Origin: Herbaspirillum aquaticum
Lineage (GTDB): Bacteria; Pseudomonadota; Gammaproteobacteria; Burkholderiales; Burkholderiaceae_D
DNA length: 64,000 nucleotides
Reading direction: 5' to 3'
Assembly: GCF_002213425.1 (NCBI RefSeq)
Contig: NZ_NJGV01000002.1
Location: 1 to 64,000, forward strand
Shown: positions 48,733-58,012 of the stretch, piece after piece
How the letters are laid out: the number at the start of each line of letters is the position of its first letter
Position numbering within the stretch: position 1 is the first letter of the stretch
Made by a program: the position numbers and the translations under genes
Notes under the pieces: generated by a model
What the model was told of the DNA's origin: nothing
The model's database searches: none
Seen by the model: only the letters and a program-made list of their open reading frames with translations

Positions 48733-49767
48733 ATGCAGATTCCCGCCATCGCCTCTCCGTATGACGCCGCCCTGGCCGCGCGTCTCGACGCGCGCATCAA
48801 CGACAAGACCAAGCCCCTTGGCAGCCTCGGCGCGCTGGAGCGCCTGGCGCGCCAGATCGGCCTGATCCAGGGCAGCGACCATCCGGTGCTGCGCCAGAGC
48901 GCCATCGTGGTCTGTGCCGGGGATCATGGCGTCACCGCAGAGGGCGTCTCAGCCTATCCGCAAAGCGTGACCTGGCAGATGGTGGAGAACTTCCTCGCTG
49001 GCGGTGCCGCGATCAACATCTTCGCGCGCCAGAATGAATGCGCGCTCTATATCGTCGATACCGGCGTCAATCATGATTTCGGCCAGCGCGATGGCCTGCT
49101 GGACCGCAAGATCGCAGCCGGTACCGCCAATTTCTGCAAAGCGCCGGCAATGACGGCACCGCAATGCGAGGCCGCGCTGCAGGCCGGCCTCCAGTTCGCC
49201 GAATCGCTGCAGGCCGATGTGCTGGGCTTCGGCGAGATGGGGATCGGCAATACCACAGCCGCTGCCGCGTTGATGGCGGCCTTCACAGGTGCGCCGGTGC
49301 AAGAATGCGTCGGCGCCGGCACCGGCCTTGATGCCCAGGGCGTCGCCCGCAAGGCCGATGCGGTGACGCGCGCGCTGTACCTGCATGCACAAGCGAGCAC
49401 ACCGCTGCAGCGATTGGCGGCCTTGGGTGGCTTCGAGATCGCCTTCATGACCGGTGCCATGATGGGCGCCGCACATCGCCGCAAGGTGGTGCTCATCGAT
49501 GGCTTCATCGTCACCTCGGCGCTGCTGGTGGCAGCCGCCCTGCAGCCGGCCGTGCTGGAGTACTGCGTGTTTTCGCATTGCTCGGATGAGGCCGGCCATC
49601 GCCGCATGCTGCAGTACCTGGGGGCCACGCCGCTGATGCAGCTGGACCTGCGCCTGGGCGAGGGCACCGGGGCCGCGCTGGCCTTGCCGCTGCTGCGCGC
49701 GGCCGTCAATTTCCTGGAACGCATGGCCACTTTCTCCTCGGCCAGCGTCAGCGAAAAGCATGTCTGA
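48733..49767 (+). CDS. cobT: Nicotinate-nucleotide-dimethylbenzimidazole phosphoribosyltransferase
   Basis: 344 residues. It has the typical [17 protein letters not shown] start, [16 protein letters not shown], and a glycine-rich [17 protein letters not shown]. It makes alpha-ribazole phosphate for the lower ligand of cobalamin. It overlaps cobS by 8 bases. No cobalamin riboswitch is seen upstream. Confidence 0.96.
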   Translation: MQIPAIASPYDAALAARLDARINDKTKPLGSLGALERLARQIGLIQGSDHPVLRQSAIVVCAGDHGVTAEGVSAYPQSVTWQMVENFLAGGAAINIFARQNECALYIVDTGVNHDFGQRDGLLDRKIAAGTANFCKAPAMTAPQCEAALQAGLQFAESLQADVLGFGEMGIGNTTAAAALMAAFTGAPVQECVGAGTGLDAQGVARKADAVTRALYLHAQASTPLQRLAALGGFEIAFMTGAMMGAAHRRKVVLIDGFIVTSALLVAAALQPAVLEYCVFSHCSDEAGHRRMLQYLGATPLMQLDLRLGEGTGAALALPLLRAAVNFLERMATFSSASVSEKHV

Positions 49768-50590
49768 CAAAGACTTCACCTCTGCGCCGCCATCGTGCAG
49801 TGAGGGCCCGCTGTACCAGCTGCGTCTGTTCTTCACGGCGCTGCAATTCTTCACACGGCTGCCGATCCCGCGCTGGGTGGGCTTCCAGCCACACTGGCTG
49901 CAGCACGCCACGCGCTATTTTCCGCTGGTCGGCTGGATCGTGGCCTGGGCCTGTGCCCTGGTCTACCTGCTGGCCGTGCAGTTCTGGCCCCAGATGGTGG
50001 CGGTGCTGCTGTCCACCGCAGCCGGGATCTGGCTTACCGGCGCCTTCCACGAGGATGGCTTTGCCGACGTCTGCGATGGCCTCGGTGGCGCAGTCAGCCG
50101 TGAACGTGCGCTGGAGATCATGCGTGATTCGCGCCTGGGCAGTTATGGCGTGATCGGTATCGTCGCGCTCTTGCTGGCCAAGCTGGCGGCCCTGCAGGCG
50201 CTGCTGCCGTTGCAGGTGCTGGCCGTGCTGGGGATGGCTCATCCGCTGTCGCGCTGGCTGGCCACCTGCCTCATCTGGCGTATGGATTATGTCCGCGAGG
50301 AGGGCAAGGCCAAGCCGCTGGCGCAGCAGATGGGGCATGGCGAATTCCTGTTGGCGACCTCGTTTGCGGTGCTGCCGGTGATCGGCGTGATCGCGCTGGG
50401 CATGATGTCCTGGCAGCGCATCGCCGCCGGCGTGCTGCTGGCGGCACTGGCGACGATCTGGCTGGCCTCGCGCTTCCGGCGTCGCCTCGGCGGCTATACC
50501 GGGGATTGCCTCGGTGCGGTCCAGCAGTTGAGCGAGACGGCCTTCTATCTCGGTGCGCTTGCCTCACTGCCGTCGTGGTGGAATCCCTGA
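49760..50590 (+). CDS. cobS: Adenosylcobinamide-GDP ribazoletransferase (cobalamin synthase)
   Basis: 276 residues with about six membrane helices. Typical motifs are [31 protein letters not shown] and [11 protein letters not shown] (metal-binding acidic residues). It joins the nucleotide loop to adenosylcobinamide-GDP in the membrane. Confidence 0.95.
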   Translation: MSDKDFTSAPPSCSEGPLYQLRLFFTALQFFTRLPIPRWVGFQPHWLQHATRYFPLVGWIVAWACALVYLLAVQFWPQMVAVLLSTAAGIWLTGAFHEDGFADVCDGLGGAVSRERALEIMRDSRLGSYGVIGIVALLLAKLAALQALLPLQVLAVLGMAHPLSRWLATCLIWRMDYVREEGKAKPLAQQMGHGEFLLATSFAVLPVIGVIALGMMSWQRIAAGVLLAALATIWLASRFRRRLGGYTGDCLGAVQQLSETAFYLGALASLPSWWNP

Positions 50591-50593
50591 GCC

Positions 50594-51217
50594 ATGCCCA
50601 TGCGCCTGCATCTGGTCCGGCATCCCCAGCCACTCGTGGACAAGAGCACCTGTTATGGTCGCAGCGATATTGCGGTCGCTCCCGAGATGCTGGCGCAGAG
50701 CGCGGCGCAACTATTGCCGCAGTTGCGGGCGTTGCCCCATGACTGGCCGCTGGTGAGCAGCCCCCTGCAGCGCTGCGCGAAGCTCGCGCACTCCCTCGCG
50801 CAGGCCATGCATCGTCCCGCACCGCAGGTGGATCCGCGGCTGCAGGAAATGGATTTCGGGCAATGGGAGCTGCGCCCTTGGGATGACATCCCCTGGGCCG
50901 AAGTCGAGGCATGGAATGCCGATCTTGCGCATTACGCACCCGGCGGTGGCGAGACTTTGACCGAGGTGGCAGGCCGCATGTGGCAAGCCTTCGACGACCT
51001 GCTCGCCACCAGTGCCGAGGGCGTCATCGTGATCTGCCATGCCGGGTCCATCCGCATGCTGCACGCCTGCGCCGCATGGCGTGCAGGGCAGGGCGAGTCT
51101 GCCAGTCCGGAGGCCGCAGACTTCCGGGAGATCGCCCTGAACGCCGCAGCCCATCGCACCGAGATTCCCTATGCCCGCCCGCTGGTGCTGGATGTCTCCC
51201 CCAGCCCGGCGCGCTAG
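50594..51217 (+). CDS. cobC: Histidine phosphatase, probable alpha-ribazole phosphatase
   Basis: 207 residues. It has the catalytic LHLVRHPQP (RHxx motif variant RHP), FGQWELRPWDDIP, and a second active-site stretch VIVICHAGSIRML. Position 3 bases after cobS supports the CobC role of removing phosphate from the nucleotide-loop precursor. Its stop codon overlaps the convergent response-regulator stop. Confidence 0.88.
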   Translation: MPMRLHLVRHPQPLVDKSTCYGRSDIAVAPEMLAQSAAQLLPQLRALPHDWPLVSSPLQRCAKLAHSLAQAMHRPAPQVDPRLQEMDFGQWELRPWDDIPWAEVEAWNADLAHYAPGGGETLTEVAGRMWQAFDDLLATSAEGVIVICHAGSIRMLHACAAWRAGQGESASPEAADFREIALNAAAHRTEIPYARPLVLDVSPSPAR

Positions 51218-51873
51218 CCCGCCCCGCGCGACTCCACCGCAAATTTGATCAGTTCCGCCTGTCCATCGATATTGAGCTTGCGCTTGATGTTGAGCCGGTG
51301 GGTTTCCACCGTACGTACGCTCAGGTCCAGCTCGCGGGCGATCTGCTTGTTCGATTCACCATTGGCAATGTGCTGCAGCACTTCGCGCTCGCGCTGCGTG
51401 AGCAACTCGCGCACCGGCAGTGGCTGGGTCAGCTGGCGCACCAGTGCGGCGCTGTAGTAGATGCCGCCCGAGCGCACCGTTTCGATGGCATGCACGATGT
51501 CCTGGCTGGGCGCATCCTTGAGCACATAGCCGCGGGCACCTGCCTGGATCGATTGCATCACGTATTCCGCCTTGTCATGCATGCTCAGGATCAGTACCGC
51601 GATCTCCGGATGCAGCGCATGAAAACGCGCCGTCAGCTCGATGCCGTTGATGCCGCGCATGTTGATGTCCATCAGTGTGAGATCGATCTGATGCAGGGCG
51701 GCGGCGGCCAGTGCCTCCTCGGCATTGCCCGCCTCGGCCACCACTTCCAGTCCGGGCACGGTTTCCAGTCGCGCGCGCAAGCCGTCGCGCACCAGCGGAT
51801 GATCGTCGATAAGCATGATGCGCGTAGTAGCAGCGGCAGGGGCAGGGGAGATGGGGTTGGCGGTCTCAGACAT
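51214..51873 (-). CDS. NarL/LuxR-type response regulator
   Basis: 219 residues from the ATG at 51873, overlapping the kinase stop by 8 bases. The receiver domain has IMLIDDHPLVRDGL and phospho-acceptor LTLMDINMRG. The C-terminal LuxR-type HTH reads LTQREREVLQHIANGESNKQIARELDLSVRTVETHR. It forms a two-component pair with the upstream kinase. The likely target is the divergent cstA gene; that is inference from context. Confidence 0.94.
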   Translation of the reverse strand: MSETANPISPAPAAATTRIMLIDDHPLVRDGLRARLETVPGLEVVAEAGNAEEALAAAALHQIDLTLMDINMRGINGIELTARFHALHPEIAVLILSMHDKAEYVMQSIQAGARGYVLKDAPSQDIVHAIETVRSGGIYYSAALVRQLTQPLPVRELLTQREREVLQHIANGESNKQIARELDLSVRTVETHRLNIKRKLNIDGQAELIKFAVESRGAG

Positions 51874-53257
51874 GGGGCGAAGGGAAGAGGGAAGAGCGCG
51901 CAATGACGGCGCTGATGCTGGTGCCGGCAGCCGATGAATCGATGGCCAGCTCACCACCGACGGCTTCCATGCGTTCGCGCATGTTGCGCAGTCCGATGCC
52001 GTGGCGCGAATGATCGTCTACCTGGCCGGGATCGAAGCCGTTGCCGTTGTCCTGCACTTGCAGCATCAGCAGGTTGTGGCCGTCATACAGGCGCATGCGG
52101 ATCTGGCTGGCGTTGGCGTGCCGTGCAATGTTGGTGAGCGCTTCCTGCGCCACGCGGAACAGCACGGTGTTGACCACGTCCGAGAGCGCCGCGCCGTCCT
52201 CGCGCTGGCGCTCATGCTCGAAGACGATCTGTGTCTGCGGGCTGCTTTCGCGCCACTCGCCGCACAGGTGTTCCAGTGCCGCCGCCAGTCCGAGATCATC
52301 GAGGATGGCCGGCCGCAAATCGTGCGAGATGCGGCGCACTTCGGCCAGCACGCCGTTGATCTGGGTCGCGGTCTTTTCAAAGCCGGCGCGTGCCACCGCC
52401 GCTTGTTCGGGCGTGCCGCGCAGGCGTTCCAGGGCGGCTTCGATCTGCAGCTTGATGGAGACCAGCCACTGGCTGATGCCGTCATGCAGGTCGCGCGAGA
52501 GGCGCGCGCGTTCTTCTTCCTGCGAACGCACCACGCGCTGGGCCAGCTGGCGCAGCTTGGCATCGGCCACGCGATACTCGCTCAGGTTCAGCAGCAGGCC
52601 GGCCAGTCCCACCGCCAGCGCGCTGGATAAAGCGATGATCGCGATGAGCAGCATGGTCTGGTGCAGGTAGCCGGAATTCTGGTGATCGACCTGGGCCAGC
52701 GCCGCTTCCACATCATCGAGGTAAATGCCGGTGCCGATCACCCAGTCCCAGCGCGGCAGCGCGATCACGTAACCCAGCTTGGGCGCCACGGTCTTGCTGG
52801 AGGGCTTGCGCCACAGGTAGCGCTCAAAGCCGCCGCCCTGGTGGGCGCGTTCGATCAGGTGCTGGATGGTCGGGCTGCCGGAGGCATCGCGCCAGTCCCA
52901 CATCTCGCGTCCGACCAGTTCCGGCTGGCGCGGATGCATGATGCTGCGGCCCTGGTCGTCATAGACGAAGAAATAGCCGTCGTCGCCAAACTCCAGGTCG
53001 GCCAGGATGCGCCGGGCTTCTTCCTTGATGGCGTCATCGGTGCGTCCGGTGTCGTAGAGATGGGCCAGCGCATGCTGGGCCAGGTCAACGTAGTGGCGTA
53101 GCTCCGTATTCTTGCTGGCCAGGTAGGCGGCCTCGATGGTGGAACGCTGCTGGCGCGCCAGTTCCACCGCCTGGTAACGCACCACCAGCGCGATGGCCGC
53201 AAAGGCCAGGCACAGCGGGACGATGGCGAGGAAGATGATTTTCTGGCGCAGTTTCAT
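51866..53257 (-). CDS. Cache-domain sensor histidine kinase
   Basis: 463 residues from the ATG at 53257 (MKLRQKIIFLAIVPLC). Membrane helix 1 at about 8-28, a periplasmic single-Cache domain (about 35-190, FGDDGYFFVYDDQGRSIMHP, GYVIALPRWDWVIGTGIYLDDV), membrane helix 2 at about 197-222, HisKA_3 with LSRDLHDGISQWL near 255, and a HATPase ending GIGLRNMRERMEAVGG. Cache domains of this type bind small carboxylates. Next to cstA, pyruvate or a related acid is a reasonable guess. Confidence 0.94.
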   Translation of the reverse strand: MKLRQKIIFLAIVPLCLAFAAIALVVRYQAVELARQQRSTIEAAYLASKNTELRHYVDLAQHALAHLYDTGRTDDAIKEEARRILADLEFGDDGYFFVYDDQGRSIMHPRQPELVGREMWDWRDASGSPTIQHLIERAHQGGGFERYLWRKPSSKTVAPKLGYVIALPRWDWVIGTGIYLDDVEAALAQVDHQNSGYLHQTMLLIAIIALSSALAVGLAGLLLNLSEYRVADAKLRQLAQRVVRSQEEERARLSRDLHDGISQWLVSIKLQIEAALERLRGTPEQAAVARAGFEKTATQINGVLAEVRRISHDLRPAILDDLGLAAALEHLCGEWRESSPQTQIVFEHERQREDGAALSDVVNTVLFRVAQEALTNIARHANASQIRMRLYDGHNLLMLQVQDNGNGFDPGQVDDHSRHGIGLRNMRERMEAVGGELAIDSSAAGTSISAVIARSSLFPSPHV

Positions 53258-53350
53258 GCCCGCGATTCTACCCAAAGCCTATGGGTGCCCGCGTAAATCT
53301 TCATCTCGTTTGCCTGCCCGTTATCACCACGGAAGAAAATCCCTTCACCC

Positions 53351-53380
53351 TGCGTAATTCTACGTAGCGGCTCTGCGTAG
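53351..53380. promoter_or_regulatory. Repeated TRCGTA motifs upstream of cstA
   Basis: TGCGTA at 53351, TACGTA at 53361 and TGCGTA at 53374 lie in the region between the divergent kinase and cstA genes. Repeated hexamers at about 10-13 base spacing resemble NarL-type binding sites. No experimental support. Confidence 0.4.
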
Positions 53381-53535
53381 TGCTGCGCTTGTGGGGCAGC
53401 AGGGGCATGCCGATACTGGCGGGCATCCTGCGCAGTGCGTCCGTTCGATCAGTTTCATTCATGTGGACCTGGACGACGACGCACTGACGACAACAAGATT
53501 TCCCACAACAATTCATATCCGCAAGGAGGAGAACA

Positions 53536-55605
53536 ATGAACCGCTTGGTTTCCAGACTGGGCTGGCTGGCTGTCGCCCTGGGTGGCGCCGGGGCCTGCGC
53601 CTACGTCGCATTGCAGCGCGGCGAATCGATCAATGCCGTCTGGCTGGTCGTGGCCTCGGTGTGCGTCTACCTGATCGCCTACCGCTTCTACAGCAAATTC
53701 ATCGCCGAGCGCGTGCTGGGCCTGGATGGCGCGCGCATGACGCCGGCCTACAAGTTCAACGATGGCCTGGATTACGTGCCCACCAACAAGTACGTGCTGT
53801 TCGGCCACCACTTCGCCGCCATCGCCGGTGCCGGTCCGCTGGTGGGGCCGGTGCTGGCCGCGCAGATGGGCTATCTGCCGGGCATGCTGTGGATCCTGGC
53901 CGGCGTGGTCTTTGCCGGTGCCGTGCAGGACTTCATGGTGCTGTTCATCTCCACCCGCCGCGACGGCCGCTCGCTGGGCGACCTGATCAAGTCCGAACTG
54001 GGGCAGGTACCCGGCGTGATCGCGCTCTTCGGGGCCTTCATGATCATGGTCATCATCCTGGCGGTGCTGGCGCTGATCGTGGTCAAGGCCCTGGCCGAGT
54101 CGCCGTGGGGCACTTTCACCGTGGCCGCGACCATTCCCATTGCGCTCTTCATGGGCGTCTATTCGCGCTACATTCGTCCGGGCCGCATCGGTGAAGTCTC
54201 GTGGATCGGCTTCGTGCTGCTGATGCTGGCCATCGTCGGCGGCCAGTATGTGCAGGAACATGCCGTGCTGGGCCAGATGTTCACCTTCAACGGCAAGCAG
54301 CTGACCTGGATGTTGATCGGCTACGGCTTTGTCGCCTCGGTGCTGCCCGTGTGGCTGCTGCTGGCGCCGCGCGATTACCTGTCCACCTTCCTGAAGATCG
54401 GCACCATCGTGGCGCTGGCGCTGGGCATCATCTTCATTGCCCCGCACCTGAAGATGCATGCGGTGACCCGCTTCATCGACGGCAGTGGTCCGGTGTGGTC
54501 GGGTTCGCTGTTCCCGTTCCTGTTCATCACCATCGCCTGCGGTGCGGTCTCGGGCTTCCATGCGCTCATTTCCTCGGGCACCACGCCCAAGCTGCTGGAA
54601 AACGAAAAGCACGCCCGCTTCATCGGTTATGGCGCCATGCTGATGGAATCCTTCGTGGCCATCATGGCGCTGATCGCGGCTTCCTGCATCGAGCCGGGCA
54701 TCTACTTCGCCATGAACAGCCCGGCCGCGCTGATCGGCACCACGCCGGAGAACGTGGCGCAGGTAATCTCGCAGTGGGGCTTCCATATCACCCCCGAGAT
54801 GCTGACCCATACCGCCCAGGCCGTGGGTGAACATACCATCATCTCGCGCGCCGGCGGCGCGCCTACGCTGGCCGTGGGCATGGCCCAGATTCTCTCCGGC
54901 GTGACCGGGGAAGCCATGATGGCCTTCTGGTACCACTTCGCCATCCTGTTCGAAGCGCTGTTCATCCTGACTGCCGTGGATGCGGGTACCCGTGCCGGCC
55001 GCTTCATGCTGCAAGACCTGCTGGGCGCCTTCATCCCGCCGATGAAGCGCACCGATTCCTGGGCTGCCAGCCTGATCGCTACCGGCCTGTGCGTGACCGG
55101 CTGGGGTTACTTCCTGTACCAGGGCGTGGTCGATCCGCTGGGTGGCATCAATACCCTGTGGCCGCTGTTTGGCATCTCCAACCAGATGCTGGCCGGTATC
55201 GCCCTGATCCTGGCGACCTGCGTGCTGTTCAAGATGAAGCGCGACCGCTTCGCCTGGGTCACCGTGGTGCCCACGACCTGGCTGCTGATCTGCACCCTGA
55301 CCGCCGGCTGGCAAAAGGTCTTCGATGCCAATCCGCGCGTGGGTTTCCTGGCGCATGCGCAGAAGTACCAGGCGGCGCTGGACGAAGGCAAGCTGCTGGC
55401 ACCGGCCAAGTCGATCGAGCAGATGCGCCAGGTGATCTTCAACGATTACGTCGATGCCGGCCTGGCCGCGATGTTCATGCTGGTGGTGGTGAGCGTGCTG
55501 GTGTTTGGTATCCGTACCGTATTGAAGGCGCGTGCGGCGCACCAGCCCAGCGTCAAGGAATCGGCCTACCAGGCGCTGCCAGCCAGTGCCGTAGCCCCGC
55601 AGTGA
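53536..55605 (+). CDS. cstA: CstA-family pyruvate/peptide transporter
   Basis: 689 residues, preceded by a perfect AAGGAGG ribosome site. About 16 membrane helices span the protein. CstA signatures include GARMTPAYKFNDGLDYVPT, GHHFAAIAGAGPLVGPVLA and ACGAVSGFHALISSGTTPK. Members such as E. coli CstA and BtsT import pyruvate, some also peptides. It is followed by a YjiX/YbdD gene, the usual partner, and preceded by a divergent two-component system. Confidence 0.95.
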   Translation: MNRLVSRLGWLAVALGGAGACAYVALQRGESINAVWLVVASVCVYLIAYRFYSKFIAERVLGLDGARMTPAYKFNDGLDYVPTNKYVLFGHHFAAIAGAGPLVGPVLAAQMGYLPGMLWILAGVVFAGAVQDFMVLFISTRRDGRSLGDLIKSELGQVPGVIALFGAFMIMVIILAVLALIVVKALAESPWGTFTVAATIPIALFMGVYSRYIRPGRIGEVSWIGFVLLMLAIVGGQYVQEHAVLGQMFTFNGKQLTWMLIGYGFVASVLPVWLLLAPRDYLSTFLKIGTIVALALGIIFIAPHLKMHAVTRFIDGSGPVWSGSLFPFLFITIACGAVSGFHALISSGTTPKLLENEKHARFIGYGAMLMESFVAIMALIAASCIEPGIYFAMNSPAALIGTTPENVAQVISQWGFHITPEMLTHTAQAVGEHTIISRAGGAPTLAVGMAQILSGVTGEAMMAFWYHFAILFEALFILTAVDAGTRAGRFMLQDLLGAFIPPMKRTDSWAASLIATGLCVTGWGYFLYQGVVDPLGGINTLWPLFGISNQMLAGIALILATCVLFKMKRDRFAWVTVVPTTWLLICTLTAGWQKVFDANPRVGFLAHAQKYQAALDEGKLLAPAKSIEQMRQVIFNDYVDAGLAAMFMLVVVSVLVFGIRTVLKARAAHQPSVKESAYQALPASAVAPQ

Positions 55606-55630
55606 AGCTTTTTGCAGCAAGGAGAACAGC

Positions 55631-55846
55631 ATGAGCAAACCTGGCGCCCTGGCGCAACTGATGGCCTGGCGGCGCCAGGTCGGCCGCACCCTGAACCTGA
55701 TGGTGGGCATGCCCGAATACGATACCTATGTGGCCCACATGAAGGCCTCTCATCCGGATCACTGCGTGATGACCTATGAAGAATTCTTCCGCGAGCGCCA
55801 GGAAGCGCGCTATGGCGGCAAGGGGCGGGTGGGGCGCTGCTGTTGA
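55631..55846 (+). CDS. YbdD/YjiX family protein
   Basis: 71 residues. It has VGMPEYDTYVAHMKASHPD and MTYEEFFRERQEARYGG, ending in a CC pair. It is a small soluble partner almost always encoded after cstA/btsT. Role unclear, possibly assisting the transporter. GAGAAC ribosome site, 25 bases after cstA. Confidence 0.93.
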   Translation: MSKPGALAQLMAWRRQVGRTLNLMVGMPEYDTYVAHMKASHPDHCVMTYEEFFRERQEARYGGKGRVGRCC

Positions 55847-55893
55847 ACTGTGCTGACTTCCCGCGGGCCGGAAGCATGGCCCGGGCCGATGAG

Positions 55894-55922
55894 AAAGAGA
55901 CCTTCGGGTCTCTTTTTTTTCG
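55894..55922 (+). terminator. Terminator of cstA-yjiX
   Basis: AAAGAGACC, TTCG, GGTCTCTTT, then a run of T residues. Confidence 0.92.
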
Positions 55923-56055
55923 ATGTTTCCATGATGCAGGTTATTTCATATCAGGAATTCCCTAATACGAAGCATGTTGCTTCTGACTTATCATTTTTGA
56001 ACGCATGACAGGAAGTCAGCATTCTTCAGTTTTTTGATGGTCAAGGTGATTCAAG

Positions 56056-56439
56056 ATGGCAAGCAACGACAACAGCAAGACTATCCTCATCGTCGATGAC
56101 AGCAAGGTTTCGCGGATGGTGATCAAGGCCAACGTACTGGCCGTGCATCCGGACTGGCAGGTGATGGAGGCCGGTACTGGCGAGGAGGCCATCGCCCAGG
56201 TGCAGCAACGCGTGCCCGACTACTGCACGATGGACATCAACATGCCCGGCATGCTGGGCACCGAGGCTGCCGCACAGATCCTGCAGGCGCATCCGTCGAT
56301 ACGCATTGCCATTTTCTCGGCCAACATCCAGGAAGCCGTGCAGACCCGCGCCCAGCAACTGGGGGCACTGTTCGTGGCCAAGCCGGTCACGGAAAAATCG
56401 ATTGGCCAGGCGCTGGTGCATTTCCGGGGCCAGCCGTGA
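56056..56439 (+). CDS. CheY-like response regulator
   Basis: 127 residues, a lone receiver domain: ILIVDDSKVSRMVIK (acidic DD), phospho-acceptor in CTMDINMPGMLG, Thr/Ser in IFSAN, and Lys in FVAKPV. It has no output domain. Its end overlaps the CheC gene by 4 bases. In this operon it probably feeds or is dephosphorylated by the CheC protein. Confidence 0.94.
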   Translation: MASNDNSKTILIVDDSKVSRMVIKANVLAVHPDWQVMEAGTGEEAIAQVQQRVPDYCTMDINMPGMLGTEAAAQILQAHPSIRIAIFSANIQEAVQTRAQQLGALFVAKPVTEKSIGQALVHFRGQP

Positions 56440-57059
56440 GCATCCTCAACGAGATCGAACGCGATGCCCTGACCGAGATCTTCAATGTGGGCGCAGGGCG
56501 CGCCGCGCAGAGCCTGTCTGAAATCGTGGGCGACGAAGTCCGCCTGTCAGTACCCTCCGTGGAAGTGCTGCGTACGGCCGCCATCGACGAACAGGTGCTG
56601 CCGCGCACGCGCGGCCGCTTTGCCACCGTGAGCCAGAAGTTCGACGGCCCCTTCGATGCCGAGGCGGTGCTGCTCTTCACCGAGGACCGCGCGCTGTCCA
56701 TCGTGCGCGACATGATGGGCTCGCAGATGAGCCTGGACGAGCTGGCCGAGTTCGAGCGCGAAGCCATGTGCGAACTGGGCAACATCATCCTCAATGCCTG
56801 CCTCTCGGCCATGGCCGACATGCTGGAGATCACCCTCAACAGCTCGCTGCCGCAATACCTGGTGTCTTCCCCGGAAGACATTTCGGAGCGGCTGGCCGCC
56901 ACCCGCAGCGACGACAGTTACGTGCTGGTGCTGCATATCGACCTGGTCATCGAGAAGCACCAGACCGACGGCCACCTGATCTTCCTGCTCAGTTCTTCCT
57001 CCTTGCATGCCCTGGTGGAGAACGTGCAGCGCTACCTGGGCAAGATCGGATTGGCATGA
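56436..57059 (+). CDS. CheC-like phosphatase
   Basis: 207 residues. Two copies of the CheC/FliY/CheX active-site pattern are present: RDALTEIFNVGAGRAA (ExxN) near residue 12 and REAMCELGNIILNAC (ExxN) near 112, about 100 residues apart as in CheC. It should dephosphorylate a CheY-type partner, most simply the receiver encoded just upstream. CheC is less common in betaproteobacteria than CheZ. It overlaps the next gene by 4 bases (ATGA). Confidence 0.9.
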   Translation: MSILNEIERDALTEIFNVGAGRAAQSLSEIVGDEVRLSVPSVEVLRTAAIDEQVLPRTRGRFATVSQKFDGPFDAEAVLLFTEDRALSIVRDMMGSQMSLDELAEFEREAMCELGNIILNACLSAMADMLEITLNSSLPQYLVSSPEDISERLAATRSDDSYVLVLHIDLVIEKHQTDGHLIFLLSSSSLHALVENVQRYLGKIGLA

Positions 57060-58012
57060 GCATCGCCGTAGCACCGCGCTTTCGCGCAGAGGATGTGCTG
57101 GAACAGCTCCATGGTGGCCTCATCATGCTCGATGCCCGGCGCCAGGTCCTGCTCTGGAACGCCTGGGTGGCGCGCTGTAGCCGCGTGCCTGCCGCGCAGG
57201 CCCTGGGGACGCACTTTGATGCCTGCTTCGACCAACCGGTGTCGCCAGCCTTGCTGCGGGCGATCGACAGTACCCTCAATTACGGTCTGCCGGCGGTTCT
57301 CTCCAGTGCCTTGCACCGCTCGCCACTGCCGCTGTATCCGGACCATGCCTCTGCGGCAGGCGCGGCGCGCATGGTGCAATCGGTGGTCCTGACGCCCTTC
57401 GACAATGAAGAAGGGGAGCGCCTCTGCCTGATGCAGATCAGCGATGCCAGCAACTCGGTGCGCCGCGAAAAGATGCTGCAATCCCGTTCCGACGTGCTCA
57501 AGCGCCAGGTGGCGACGGACGGCCTGACCGGCATTCACAACCGCCGCCATTTCGATGAACACTACGCCCAGACCTTGCAGCGCATGGGGCCGACCGGCGG
57601 ATCGCTGTCGCTGTTCATGGTGGATGTCGATTTCTTCAAGCAGTACAACGATTATTACGGCCATGGGCCTGGCGACCAGGTCCTCAAACGCGTGGCCGCG
57701 GCGCTGCAGGCAGGCTTGCAGCGCCCGGGCGACCTGCTGGCGCGTTATGGAGGTGAAGAATTCATCCTCCTCATGGAGGGCTTGACGCCCTCGCAAGCCG
57801 CCGAGACGGCTGAAACGCTGCGCGAAAGCGTCCTTGCTCTGGCCGAACCGCATGCCAAGTCGCTGGTTGCCCATCGCGTCACCATCAGTGTGGGCGTGTG
57901 CACGCGTCGCATCGAGGGCGAGGCGGATGGGCGCCAGCTCATGGCGACCGCCGATGCCGCGCTGTACCGCGCCAAGCTGGGTGGGCGCAACAAGGTGGTG
58001 GCGACCGACTGA
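57056..58012 (+). CDS. PAS-GGDEF diguanylate cyclase
   Basis: 318 residues from ATG 57056. An N-terminal PAS-like domain (GGLIMLDARRQVLLWNAW, about 15-130) precedes a coiled linker and a GGDEF domain with RYGGEEF near residue 233 and an RxxD inhibitory site (RPGD) five residues before. It should be an active, product-inhibited cyclase. It is soluble, with no membrane segment. It is the third gene of the receiver-CheC-cyclase operon. Confidence 0.94.
   Translation: MSIAVAPRFRAEDVLEQLHGGLIMLDARRQVLLWNAWVARCSRVPAAQALGTHFDACFDQPVSPALLRAIDSTLNYGLPAVLSSALHRSPLPLYPDHASAAGAARMVQSVVLTPFDNEEGERLCLMQISDASNSVRREKMLQSRSDVLKRQVATDGLTGIHNRRHFDEHYAQTLQRMGPTGGSLSLFMVDVDFFKQYNDYYGHGPGDQVLKRVAAALQAGLQRPGDLLARYGGEEFILLMEGLTPSQAAETAETLRESVLALAEPHAKSLVAHRVTISVGVCTRRIEGEADGRQLMATADAALYRAKLGGRNKVVATD

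Noticed and set aside
53455..55710. 751-residue minus-strand frame longer than cstA
   Set aside because: Antisense of cstA. The plus strand has a perfect ribosome site and all CstA motifs.
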